39,810 bases of DNA from Arsenophonus nasoniae DSM 15247. Lineage in GTDB: Bacteria > Pseudomonadota > Gammaproteobacteria > Enterobacterales > Enterobacteriaceae. The notes beneath the pieces were generated by a model. It searched no databases, was not told the DNA's origin, and was given only the letters and a program-made list of their open reading frames with translations. Positions within the stretch are counted from its first letter, which is position 1. Each line of letters begins with the position of its first letter. Shown here one piece after another: positions 17,633 through 26,196 of this stretch. The DNA is taken from positions 1 to 39,810 of the forward strand of contig NZ_AUCC01000025.1 in assembly GCF_000429565.1 (NCBI RefSeq). The letters run 5' to 3'. A program made the translations under genes and the position numbers.

Positions 17633-18891
17633 TTAACGTAAAAAGCTTTTGGCGCTATCTTGCATAGCATTGATGGTACTACTTAAAATTTTAACGAAGT
17701 TATCATAGTTAGTATTGTGGCCGTATTGTAACGTTGTGACAACTCATCTAGCATGGCTTGATAATCTTTTTTAGTCGTATCAATCGCGGTATTGATTAGA
17801 TTGAAACGCGCCTGGGAAATCTCAAGATTATCTGTGGTTGGTTGTTGCAAATTTTCCACTACTTGAATAACACGCGCTAATGGTTTGGGATCAATTTTTA
17901 TTTTAATTATAATACCTTGCGTTAAACTTTCTGCATTGATTTGAGATAAATCGGGCGCTTCCATTAAAGTGCCGGTAACTTTTTGTTCAAAAGATTGGCG
18001 ATAGCTTTGCATCAGTGCCAAAGCTTGCGCTTCGGTATAACGCACACCGCTATTATCGCCAACTTTTTGATAATCACCTTCCGCTAGTTTGATAAATTTA
18101 ATTTCTTGTTGATAAATGATCCCCGTCGGTTCTTGCGATAATTTAGTGTGTAATTGTTGTAAATCCTCCAGCATTTTCTGTTGCTTAAGAGTAATAAAGT
18201 TATCTTTTGAGCTTTCACTGACGTAATTACTGACATCAGAAAGTGAGCCGCTAATCTCCTGAAATTTTTCCATACTATTTTTAAATATATCGCGGTAACA
18301 GTGCAGATAACTCTTATTGGCATCGCTAATAGTCTGTTTAATATCATTAAACATTACCATTAATGAATTATAATTATTTTCTGTTAATGTTTGCTGCTGT
18401 TGTGTAAGTTGTTCTGCTGTAGGTAATAACGCATTACGTGACTGATAATAGCTTTTGCTAATAGGAGGGGGATTTTTATCATATAATAGTCGAGCTAGGT
18501 TAGTTTGGCCGCGATCTGTTAGTGCCTTACCTTGTTCTACTAATGCTTCACCTTGTTTTATTAGTGCCTGATCTTTAGTTATTCTTCCATATATTATATT
18601 TTGCGTTCCCTTTTCTGTCTCTTTATTGCCATTTTTTATATCGTTGAGTGCACTTTGTGTGGCAAAAAGATACGCTTTTTGTTTGTTTTGTAATGCATCA
18701 TTTTGGTTATTATCGCTAAGATCATATTCGATTGTCTCAGACAGTAAAATAGTTAATTCTGTTGGTAAGATAGGTGTAATATTATTATTTAATGAAATAT
18801 TAGCATCGATAACTGGATGACTAGAGTCATTATGTTTTATCTCAGTAGAACATGCAGCAGAGTGTGGTGTTGAATTTGTTGAAATTACCAT
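17633..18891 (-). pseudogene. sctA: Needle tip protein SctA (SipD/IpaD-like), frameshifted near the 3' end
   Basis: As read, the frame ends at 17683 after 402 residues with the odd tail ILTMITSLKF. Reading the adjacent frame from about 17716 gives NTNYDNFVKILSSTINAM followed by QDSAKSFLR and a stop at 17633. That is the conserved C-terminal signature of the IpaD/SipD/BipD family (YDNLVKVLSS and so on, recalled). One extra base near 17714-17718 (ACA-AAT instead of ACAAT) restores a 419-residue protein. The tip protein caps the needle and controls translocon insertion; the C-terminal helix is part of its needle-binding coiled coil, so the truncated form is probably defective. Position last in sicA-sctE-sctB-sctA equals sicA-sipB-sipC-sipD. 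The ATG at 18891 has no strong ribosome binding site. Confidence 0.85.
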
Positions 18892-18933
18892 AAAAATTTC
18901 GTCTAGTTATTGTTCATTGAATACGTGCTAACG

Positions 18934-19758
18934 TTAAGCTCTAATATTACCTGAGATGGTGGATACGGTTTGTTGGCTATATTCGATCATCTTATTGAGA
19001 ATTTGTATCATTTTATTCTTTACCTCTTCATTGATATTTTCTTCCCGTTGATGGGTTTCGCCGGTGGTATTATTAATTTGTTGCTCAGTTTCTAAAATAC
19101 GCTGGTTACCTTGTTCTTTAATTTGTCCAGCAGCTAAGGGCTGCTGAGTCATTTGGCTGATTGGGTTTGATAAGTTACTGACGGCATTTCCGGCTATCAG
19201 TGAGCTATTTTGTGGACTGCCAATTATGTTGTTGGTGGTTTGTGACAGTCCTTTAAGACTGATCCCTGCGCCGGCAACTGTCATTCCCAGACTTAAAGAG
19301 CTACCGGCGATAGCACTTGTCAATAATGAGCCGGCTTCTGTGTATTTACTGTCTTTGACTTTTTCGCTGGATTGTAATGTGGTAATTTTAAGTTTATCGC
19401 CACTTTCACGGCTTTTAGCATTAAGTTCTCTTAATGTTGTTGATATTTTATTAAGTAGCGCTAGTAATTGCACATCACTAGTACCTAATAAATTCATCAC
19501 TATAGGCGGTGATTTTTCTAAACGATCGATTAACGCCTCGGAATCTTTTTCCACTGTTGGTGGTGTGAGTAGCGGTAAATTAGTTTGATTGATTTGTTCT
19601 TTGGTCGTTTGTTCAATCTGCTGTTGTGCTGTTTTGCTAGCCAAGATCTGAGATGCTATTTTGTCAGATGTTGAGTTAGGTTCTGTAATGTTTTTGACAT
19701 CCAATTGAGTTATTGGCGAAACAGAATGTTTAGTGATTGAAGGAGTAATAGTTGTCAT
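18934..19758 (-). CDS. sctB: Minor translocator SctB (SipC/IpaC-like)
   Basis: 274 residues, assigned mainly by position between sctE and sctA and by architecture. A polar N-terminus contains PLLTPP (residues about 62-67), fitting the PxLxxP chaperone-binding motif of translocators. One hydrophobic segment (LLTSAIAGSSLSLGMTVAGA, about 143-162) could enter the host membrane. The polar C-terminus ends STISGNIRA, with the terminal RA like IpaC/SipC. Family members are usually longer (SipC about 409), so this is a short version; no frameshift was found. It would form the host-membrane pore with SctE and needs the SicA-like chaperone. Confidence 0.8.
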   Translation of the reverse strand: MTTITPSITKHSVSPITQLDVKNITEPNSTSDKIASQILASKTAQQQIEQTTKEQINQTNLPLLTPPTVEKDSEALIDRLEKSPPIVMNLLGTSDVQLLALLNKISTTLRELNAKSRESGDKLKITTLQSSEKVKDSKYTEAGSLLTSAIAGSSLSLGMTVAGAGISLKGLSQTTNNIIGSPQNSSLIAGNAVSNLSNPISQMTQQPLAAGQIKEQGNQRILETEQQINNTTGETHQREENINEEVKNKMIQILNKMIEYSQQTVSTISGNIRA

Positions 19759-19771
19759 GATTAAGTCCTTT

Positions 19772-21897
19772 TTATGCCATGGTGTTTAAGTTATGAGTAA
19801 TATATTTACCGGTATGTAGGCTTTGGCTGCCCATTTCGCCAATTTTGCGCATTAACTCAGCCACAGTTTCCATTTCCTGGGCAAAGTTATCCATCACTTG
19901 GTTAAGCAGTTTATCCAGTTGAGCCATTATTTGGTTAATGACCGTTAAATCGCCTAACCGTTTGATAACATCAGCTTCTAAATTTGCAGCATGGAGATTT
20001 AAACCGGCACTAGTATTAGCATTAACCACAGAAAGACCGATTAAGCTTTTTTGTACCATTGAGGCATTGATATATGGAGCCAATTTATTTTTCATGCTAC
20101 TGATTAATGTATTATTGATCGTTTTGTCCAGTAAGTTATTGAATGCTTGTTTGATAGCAATAGCAATCATTTTGCTGGTATCGTTGCCGACGATGCGTGC
20201 TAAGTTACTCAATAGATTATTGATCATCTTGTCCAATAATTGATTTAGAGCACGTTTAAGCTTGTCCGCGATAATTTTACCAATCATTTTACCCGCCACA
20301 CTGGCTAATTTTGCTGTGCCAATGGCGGCAGCAACCATTGTCACTGCAACAATAATCGTGGCGACAATGTCGGTTATCTCTTTGGCCTGTTTTTTCAATT
20401 CGACGATTTCACTTTCTGATGCTCCATTTAACTTAGCTTCACTAACCGCGATTTGGCATAGAAAGTCAGAGATCGATTCTGCCATTTTCATCATCGCTTC
20501 ACCGACTGGCGCTAATGCTTTATTCATAAAAGAGCCACCACCGGCTGCCTGACAAATGGTATCCGCGGCCAATAAGGCGATCCCGACTGCGGCTAAAGCC
20601 AGACTGGCACCACCAGTAAAAGCAGCGGCCACTACACCAACCGCTGCAATTAACCAGGAAAAAATTTGGCTACCAATCGCCATCCATTTACGCGCTTCTT
20701 CTGCTTTACGGATTTTTTCATCGATATCCTGTGCGCGTTTTTCTGCCTGGATTTCAGTCATGCGTTGCATTTCTTGCAAAATTTCTCGTTGGCTACTCAT
20801 GCTCTCCAGTGTGAGTGAACCAAGCAATTCACGCATTTTGGCCATCAGATAAGTAAGTTTAGCGCTGCCTTGCAGATGCTGCGATTCCAGTTCGATTAAT
20901 GTTTTAAAGGTGGCTAGCTTTAAACTGAAAATACTTTTTTCTGCTTGATTAAGTTGATTATTAATATCGTTATTATATTTAAGGCTGGTTAGTCGTTTAC
21001 GCTGAGCTTCTGTATCACGCACTAGACTTTTATAAGCACCTTGGGCGTAAGAGATTGAGCTTAATGTTCGCTTGTAATCATTCATCGAATGACGCACAGC
21101 GTTATACCATTCTGTATGGATAATACCATTATCACGCCATTCCTTATCGGTTTGACTGGTGCTATCACTAAAGATAGGTTTTAGGCGATTATGTTCAATG
21201 CCTTGGCAAAATTGTTTAATGGCAAGTTTTTTTTGGTTAAGTTCATCAACAGATAATTTGGCATTAGTTAAATCTAACTTCAGCCATGGAAACTCTTCCT
21301 CTAAGAGTTTGCTCATCTGTTGCCGATCAGTGAGGCGATTTTTTCCTGCAATAGCTTGCCTAAGCCTGCCACTGAGACCCTGATTTGCAAATAGATTGGC
21401 CAGTGCATTGGCACCGTCTTCGGTTTGTTCATGTAGCCCGTTGGCGACACGTAACCAACTGTCAATAAAATCATCTCGATGCTGGTTGAGCTTTTTTTCA
21501 ACTTCCAGATAGATTTGTTCAACTTTTTTGGCTTGTTGAATCTGATGATTCAACTGGGCTTGAATTTTCCATTGGGTAAGATTTTCGCGTAGATTTTTAA
21601 TCTCATTTTTACCGATCAATTGTTGATATTGTTTCATTAATAACAGTAATTGGGCATTATTATCTACGCTAGATAAAGAATTATCTGTGGGTGGAGTAAG
21701 GATCGGTATATTTGTATCAGATTGATTTTGACTGGCCGTTTTTTTTGTTCGTTTTCAATTACACTATTGACTAGTTGGATGATATTTTTTTGTAGCGCGG
21801 TTAATTGGTTGACCAGATTATTATCCGCGCTTATGTCTTGCTTTACAGCAGTAAAAGGGTGTGCTTTGTTAGCTGTTAATCGGTTAATTTCTACCAT
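19772..21897 (-). pseudogene. sctE: Major translocator SctE (SipB/IpaB-like), split by an A8 frameshift
   Basis: Two frames make up one gene. The first, from ATG 21897 (MVEINRLTANKAH), continues to EQKK at an A8 tract (21739-21746) and then runs out of frame to a stop at 21664. Rereading one A there continues as TASQNQSDTNIPILTPPT, then NNAQLLLLMKQYQQ and onward to the stop at 19772. The corrected protein is 708 residues. Family features: coiled coils, the RKAEEARKW element, two hydrophobic hairpin segments (LIAAVGVVAAAFTGGASLAL; ATIIVAVTMVAAAIGTAKL) and an amphipathic C-terminus. It would be the pore-forming translocator. The internal ATG at 21637 opens a 621-residue frame but lacks the chaperone-binding N-terminus. 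It could be decay or slippage-dependent expression. The first ATG at 21924 overlaps sicA; 21897 has AAGGA 10 bases upstream. Confidence 0.88.
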
Positions 21898-21904
21898 CTT
21901 TAGG

Positions 21905-22420
21905 TCATCCTTGATTATCGTCATTTGATGGAGAGGTTGTTAAGAGTTCAAGATAGGCTTGCGCTCTATTCTTTAATTCTTGCTCGCTGCTATGTTGATA
22001 GACTTTCTGAAAGCAGTATTTAGCTTTCTCTTTTTCACCGATAATAAGATTACATTGTCCACCGTAGAACATCGGGCGGTAGTCATTATCCCCATGTATA
22101 TAAGCCAGCGCGTAGAGATCAAGCGCTGTTTCATACTGTTTTTGTAGCTGTTTAACCGCTCCTAATCCCATAATGTAATCGCTATTATTAAAATCATATA
22201 AGCAGAGAAAACGAAAAAAGGTTTCAGCTTCTTCCAATTTACCTTGTTGATAAAAATCATATGCAAAGCGGTAAACACCATCCATCAGTTCAGCGGGTAT
22301 GCCTTCTAAATCCTTTAAGCTGGTACCTTGCTGCAGGGCTTCTGTCACCAGTTCAGTATACTCATCTAATTGAGCATCGGTGTTATTATCATTTCGGTTG
22401 GTCGTATTTTGCTGTTCCAT
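21905..22420 (-). CDS. sicA: Class II translocator chaperone (SicA/IpgC/LcrH-like)
   Basis: 171 residues (SicA 165). It has the tetratricopeptide-repeat fold of translocator chaperones: TSLKDLEGIPAELMDGVYRF, FYQQGKLEEAETFFRFLCLYDF (core GKLEEAETFFRFLC), DYIMGLGAVKQL, YETALDLYALA and NDYRPMFYGGQCNL. Each segment matches SicA closely. It should hold SctE and SctB in the cytoplasm before secretion; in Salmonella SicA also acts as co-activator of InvF, and an InvF-like regulator is present at 34201. It is the first gene after sctU with an 82-base gap containing an inverted repeat, consistent with its own promoter. The stop lies 7 bases before the sctE start. Confidence 0.93.
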   Translation of the reverse strand: MEQQNTTNRNDNNTDAQLDEYTELVTEALQQGTSLKDLEGIPAELMDGVYRFAYDFYQQGKLEEAETFFRFLCLYDFNNSDYIMGLGAVKQLQKQYETALDLYALAYIHGDNDYRPMFYGGQCNLIIGEKEKAKYCFQKVYQHSSEQELKNRAQAYLELLTTSPSNDDNQG

Positions 22421-22467
22421 AGCATCTTCTCGCTTTATTTATAACAGAGTAAAGGAATTTAAGCGGT

Positions 22468-22494
22468 TTAACTTGCAAAAATCCGCCAAGTTAA
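22468..22494. repeat. Inverted repeat in the sctU-sicA gap
   Basis: TTAACTTG (22468-22475) and CAAGTTAA (22487-22494) are a perfect 8-bp inverted repeat with an 11-base loop, in the only sizeable gap in the leftward operon. In SPI-1 the sicA promoter lies here and responds to InvF-SicA. It could be an operator or a weak terminator hairpin; no T tract follows. Confidence 0.35.
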
Positions 22495-22502
22495 CAAAAG
22501 TA

Positions 22503-23579
22503 TTAAAGTTTTTGCTCACTGTTTTCTGTCTCTATTGGTGAATTTTCCAGTATGGCGGCCATTTCAACCTGCTTTAACCAAATAAAAATATCAATCACAT
22601 CAAGTAAATCTTGTTTTACTACGGTTTCGTATAATCGGTAGCGGTGATAAATTTGGCGTGCCAATTTGATGTTACGCACAATTGGGATACCTATCTGTTT
22701 GGCATAGGCTTGTACCGCTAGTGCATATTGGTTCGCCATGCGAACCGCTACTAGTGGTAATATGCTGTTATCAGGATCAAAATAGATACCAATGGCAATA
22801 TGAGTCGGATTGGCTAATATCATTGATGATTGTGCTATTGCTTGTTTAGTTTCTGCGTTGAGTAGTTCTTGATGAGCACCGCGACGAGCCGATTTTATTT
22901 CTGGATTACCTTCGTTTTCTTTGTATTCCCGTTTTACCTCGTGCTTTTCCATTTTCATCTCGCTGTGATGGAGAAAATATTCACACAGGGCGTCTAGAAA
23001 CAAAATAGGGAGTGAAAATAGCAGAAAAAATAAGACAAATTTCAGCGTTAAAATACGCCAATCATAAATAATATGCCAAATCGTTTTTCGTTGAGTGAAT
23101 AATAGTGTCGATTGGTATGATTGAATAAAAAAATAGCAGCTACTGATAAAAATAGCTAAAAATAGTAATGCCTTGAACAGGTTTTTGAGAGCTCGTTTAT
23201 CCACGAGACGTTTTATTCCTTGCACGATATCCAGTTTTTTAAAATCTAACTTGATAGCCTCGGTTGCCAGGATAAATTTTGACTGAATCAGTGATGGAAT
23301 AATGGCCGCTAATGCACTGATAAATATCACTGGTAGGACAATCGATAAAAATAAAGAAATTAATGCATTGATAAAACTTTGTGGGTTAATATTGTGAGGA
23401 TTTAATAAAATATGTTGATAAAAATAAATAAATTGATCTAATTCGAGATAGAACCCTAATACACAGGTGCCAGCAAAGTAGGCAAAACCGGAGACTAAAT
23501 CTTTGCTTTTAAAGGATTGACCTTTTTTAGCTGAATCACGTAATTTTTTGGCTGTTGGTTTTTCTGTTTTTTCTGCCAT
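22503..23579 (-). CDS. sctU: Export apparatus switch protein SctU (SpaS/YscU)
   Basis: 358 residues (SpaS about 356). Four N-terminal membrane helices (about 30-50, 75-100, 135-155, 175-200) precede a cytoplasmic domain containing the autocleavage site N257-P258-T259-H260 (ILANPTHIAIGIYF). Cleavage after Asn switches secretion from needle subunits to translocators. MAEKTEKPTAKKLRDS at the start and EVKREYKENEGNPEIKS before the cleavage domain are typical. The start overlaps the sctT stop (ATGA). Intact. Confidence 0.96.
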   Translation of the reverse strand: MAEKTEKPTAKKLRDSAKKGQSFKSKDLVSGFAYFAGTCVLGFYLELDQFIYFYQHILLNPHNINPQSFINALISLFLSIVLPVIFISALAAIIPSLIQSKFILATEAIKLDFKKLDIVQGIKRLVDKRALKNLFKALLFLAIFISSCYFFIQSYQSTLLFTQRKTIWHIIYDWRILTLKFVLFFLLFSLPILFLDALCEYFLHHSEMKMEKHEVKREYKENEGNPEIKSARRGAHQELLNAETKQAIAQSSMILANPTHIAIGIYFDPDNSILPLVAVRMANQYALAVQAYAKQIGIPIVRNIKLARQIYHRYRLYETVVKQDLLDVIDIFIWLKQVEMAAILENSPIETENSEQKL

Positions 23580-24346
23580 CAGTTACCCACTATAATTATT
23601 GCTGAAATTGAAGGCGGGAGCACTGAAATAAATGCTTGAGGTAGCGTCGTATTGAACAGAATAAATAGTAGGCCAAAAGCAACGATACTTTTAAGTGTCA
23701 ATGATAAAGAGAATGCATTTAATTGCGGGCAAAATAGTGAATAAACGCCCAAGCCGATTTCTAGCATGAACAGTGCGATTAATAACGGTGCTGATAGGGT
23801 TATTGCTAACATAATGAAACGAGTTAACCATTTCCCTAAGGCGAATAAATCAACATAATTAATTGGGCAACCGATAGGCAGTTGTTGATAACTTTCAATT
23901 ATTGTCGCGACAAATTCGATCATGCCGCCTTGATTGAGAAACCACCCAACACAGAACATATTGATTAATGACGCGAGTGAAGAAGATTCAGATCCAGTGG
24001 TTGGATCAAGCATATCACCAATACTGGCTCCCCTTTGGTTATCAATAAATTCACCTATCGCTGAGGCTAGCCAAAAAGGTGTAGCCATCAAGATGCCCAT
24101 AGTTAAACCAATAAAGAGTTCAACAGCGGATAACGCAATGAATTGGCTGGTTGATTGCCATGTTGGCATGACTATCAATGGTGATAAACAAAGGGTAAGT
24201 AATAAAATGATAATTCCTTTTAAGGATAAATTGGTTAGTATGCGATCACTTAAAAAAGGCAACATAAAGAATAGTGGTGCCAGACGGGCAAAAATTAGTA
24301 AATAATTGAGTAATGAATTTTGTAGCGCTAAATAAAGTTTCATCAT
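23579..24346 (-). CDS. sctT: Export apparatus protein SctT (SpaR/YscT)
   Basis: 255 residues (SpaR about 263), a polytopic membrane protein of the FliR family. It forms the core export gate with SctR and SctS. Recognisable: FARLAPLFFMLPFLS near residue 20, the conserved GEFIDNQRGAS (about 96-106), and SSLASLINMF. About six membrane segments are visible. The start at 24346 lies 6 bases after the ancestral stop of sctS; the end overlaps sctU by 1-4 bases. Intact. Confidence 0.95.
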   Translation of the reverse strand: MMKLYLALQNSLLNYLLIFARLAPLFFMLPFLSDRILTNLSLKGIIILLLTLCLSPLIVMPTWQSTSQFIALSAVELFIGLTMGILMATPFWLASAIGEFIDNQRGASIGDMLDPTTGSESSSLASLINMFCVGWFLNQGGMIEFVATIIESYQQLPIGCPINYVDLFALGKWLTRFIMLAITLSAPLLIALFMLEIGLGVYSLFCPQLNAFSLSLTLKSIVAFGLLFILFNTTLPQAFISVLPPSISAIIIVGN

Positions 24347-24351
24347 TGCGG

Positions 24352-24612
24352 TCAGATCCCAGCGCTGAAACCAAGATTAAACATTTCAGTTGCATAAGCG
24401 ATAACTTTTTCCGTCAACCAACCCGCTTACATTAATAAGCAGATAAAAACGGCCACCAGTTTTAAACCGAAAGGTAATGTTTGCTCCTGGATCTGGGTAA
24501 CAGTTTGTAATAACCCAATAATCAAGCCAATAGCGGTAGCGACCAGCACAGGTAATAATGACAGGATCAGGATCAAATAAAGCCCTTTACTCATTGCATA
24601 ACTCATATCCAT
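24352..24612 (-). pseudogene. sctS: Export gate protein SctS (SpaQ/YscS) with in-frame stop
   Basis: The frame starts [17 protein letters not shown], continues through [20 protein letters not shown] and stops after FICLLM at a TAA (24429-24427). The same frame then resumes AGWLTEKVIAYATEM and ends at a TGA at 24352, giving 86 codons in all, exactly the length of SpaQ (86). In SpaQ the residues here are LFLLSGW, so the TAA replaces Leu, a single TTA to TAA change. The lost 24 residues are the end of the second membrane helix and the C-terminal tail of a two-helix FliQ-type protein with several copies in the gate. A 61-residue product is unlikely to be stable or functional. Start overlaps closely with the sctR stop at 24614. 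Confidence 0.9.
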
Positions 24613-24613
24613 A

Positions 24614-25294
24614 TTATTTGACTGCCATTAAGTCTAAGTATTGCGAAATTAGCCCTTTTGATAATAAAGACCAACCATCCATGGCAACAAATAACACCAG
24701 TTTAATGGGTACCGATAAGGTAATTGGGCTCATCATCATCATGCCTAAAGCGAGTAGAATACTTGATACAACTAAGTCAATGACCACAAAAGGTAAGTAA
24801 AGATAAAAGCCGATAATAAATGCGCTTTTGATTTCACTCAGGGCATAGGCGGCTAGTAGAGGAATAAGAGAGCCATTTTCCATTGAGTTATCAATTTGAT
24901 TTTCTGGTTGGGGAACACGTTCTTGCGCGGCGACAAAAAAATTAACGAGTTCTGGATCGGCGTATTTATGTAGATATTGGCGATAGTCCTGTAAACTCTC
25001 ATCTAAAAATTGATCAAGTAGTATGGGATCAGTAAAACCATGCGGATTTTCCGTTTGATAATTAACACTATAGAGATAAAAATTTTTGGCTAATGGCGCC
25101 ATGATAAACAGTGACAAAATTAAAGCAATCGCATTTAACACCATATTGGATGGCACTTGCTGTACACCTATGGCATTCCTGACCATGACAAATACAATGG
25201 AAAACTTTAAATAACAGGTTCCTGCTGCAATCAAAAAGGGAAGCAACGTGGCAATTGACAGCAGAATGATGATAGAAACAGGATTATCTGTCAT
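24614..25294 (-). CDS. sctR: Export gate protein SctR (SpaP/YscR)
   Basis: 226 residues (SpaP 224), FliP family. Begins with a membrane helix ([23 protein letters not shown], core [12 protein letters not shown]), then [21 protein letters not shown] and a cytosolic or periplasmic loop ([13 protein letters not shown]). The C-terminal helices include [23 protein letters not shown], core [16 protein letters not shown], and [20 protein letters not shown], core [14 protein letters not shown]. It forms a 5:4:1 gate with SctS and SctT. Intact, unlike its neighbour sctS. Confidence 0.96.
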   Translation of the reverse strand: MTDNPVSIIILLSIATLLPFLIAAGTCYLKFSIVFVMVRNAIGVQQVPSNMVLNAIALILSLFIMAPLAKNFYLYSVNYQTENPHGFTDPILLDQFLDESLQDYRQYLHKYADPELVNFFVAAQERVPQPENQIDNSMENGSLIPLLAAYALSEIKSAFIIGFYLYLPFVVIDLVVSSILLALGMMMMSPITLSVPIKLVLFVAMDGWSLLSKGLISQYLDLMAVK

Positions 25295-25299
25295 GGTAG

Positions 25300-25605
25300 T
25301 TAGCCTTCTTGCTCGGTTGACAATAGTGTGTGTAATTCAACAGCAAGTTGTTCACCGACCTGAATCAATTCGCCTTTGGCAAAAATTTGACCGTTAATTT
25401 CCAAAGCGATTGCACAATGAGCATCACTATTAAGTCTAAGTTGTGTGCCTGTTTGCCAGGATTTTATCGTATTTAAACTAAAGGTCTGCCGTTGTAAGAT
25501 AAAATTTACTTTCAACGCTAGCTGGTTTAAATCAAAAATAGCAGTAGAGGATTCAGGGCTAGCATTATGATCATCCTGATCAGAAGTAACGGGTTGTTCT
25601 AACAT
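25300..25605 (-). CDS. SctQ-C, predicted internal-start product of sctQ
   Basis: Codon 198 of sctQ is an ATG (MLEQPVTSDQ, 25605) preceded by AAGGA at 25616-25612, exactly six bases away, a good Shine-Dalgarno element inside a coding region. Initiation here would give a 101-residue protein holding the complete C-terminal SPOA domain. Short SctQ-C products made from internal starts are known for YscQ, SsaQ and SpaO and are structural parts of the sorting platform. This is a prediction from sequence, supported by family precedent. Confidence 0.7.
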   Translation of the reverse strand: MLEQPVTSDQDDHNASPESSTAIFDLNQLALKVNFILQRQTFSLNTIKSWQTGTQLRLNSDAHCAIALEINGQIFAKGELIQVGEQLAVELHTLLSTEQEG

Positions 25606-26196
25606 AATATTTCCTTGAGGTTGCCAGGTGTAGTGAAATAGCGGTAACGTTTCGACGCTAAGATAGGTTAGGGATTGTTGCAGTAATAAAATATCGCCCG
25701 TTTGTAAAGTGCGAAAAAGTTGCTGTTTTAGTCGACTATAACCAATAGAAAATCTAACCTGTAAGGGTAAGTTGGCATAGCCGTTCTCCTTTAACGGTGC
25801 AGTACCATTGGTATCAACAATCAATATCTGGCCTAATGAGCTCGTTATTCTAATGGCATCAATCGGTTGTTGCAGGCAGTCAAACTGGGTGACTTGAATT
25901 TGAAATTCACCTAATTGCGGAATTGAGATAGTGGTAAGTTGTTCTTGTAACAATTCAATTAGATAGCTGGCCGGAATAGAAAGCCAGGGCAGTGGCGCTA
26001 ACATCGTTAAGTATTGGCTGAGTGCGATCTCAATCGGTAAATAAACGGTTAACTGTAATTTCGGTTGTTGTAACAGTAAGACGAAGCAGTAGCTATCAGT
26101 AATAATCTCTTCACCGGGATAATGCGCTGAAAGTGCGATAAATGCGGGTTTTTTATCTGCATACCTGCTGGTTCTAAGTGATAATTTGCCCTTCAT
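25300..26196 (-). CDS. sctQ: Sorting platform protein SctQ (SpaO/YscQ)
   Basis: 298 residues (SpaO 303). Part of the cytoplasmic C-ring/sorting platform that docks the ATPase and cargo. The C-terminal SPOA domain is visible around LNQLALKVNFILQRQTFSLN, TGTQLRLNSDAHCAIALEING and LIQVGEQLAVELHTLL. The first SPOA-like domain is less conserved, as is usual. Its ATG overlaps the sctP stop (26193). An internal ribosome binding site and ATG for a C-terminal product are listed separately. Intact. Confidence 0.93.
   Translation of the reverse strand: MKGKLSLRTSRYADKKPAFIALSAHYPGEEIITDSYCFVLLLQQPKLQLTVYLPIEIALSQYLTMLAPLPWLSIPASYLIELLQEQLTTISIPQLGEFQIQVTQFDCLQQPIDAIRITSSLGQILIVDTNGTAPLKENGYANLPLQVRFSIGYSRLKQQLFRTLQTGDILLLQQSLTYLSVETLPLFHYTWQPQGNIMLEQPVTSDQDDHNASPESSTAIFDLNQLALKVNFILQRQTFSLNTIKSWQTGTQLRLNSDAHCAIALEINGQIFAKGELIQVGEQLAVELHTLLSTEQEG

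Noticed and set aside
21664-21924. 86-codon frame as a separate small gene
   Set aside because: Its first part is the N-terminus of sctE and its last part is the wrong frame; the adjacent frame continues smoothly into the SipB-like body with the chaperone motif.
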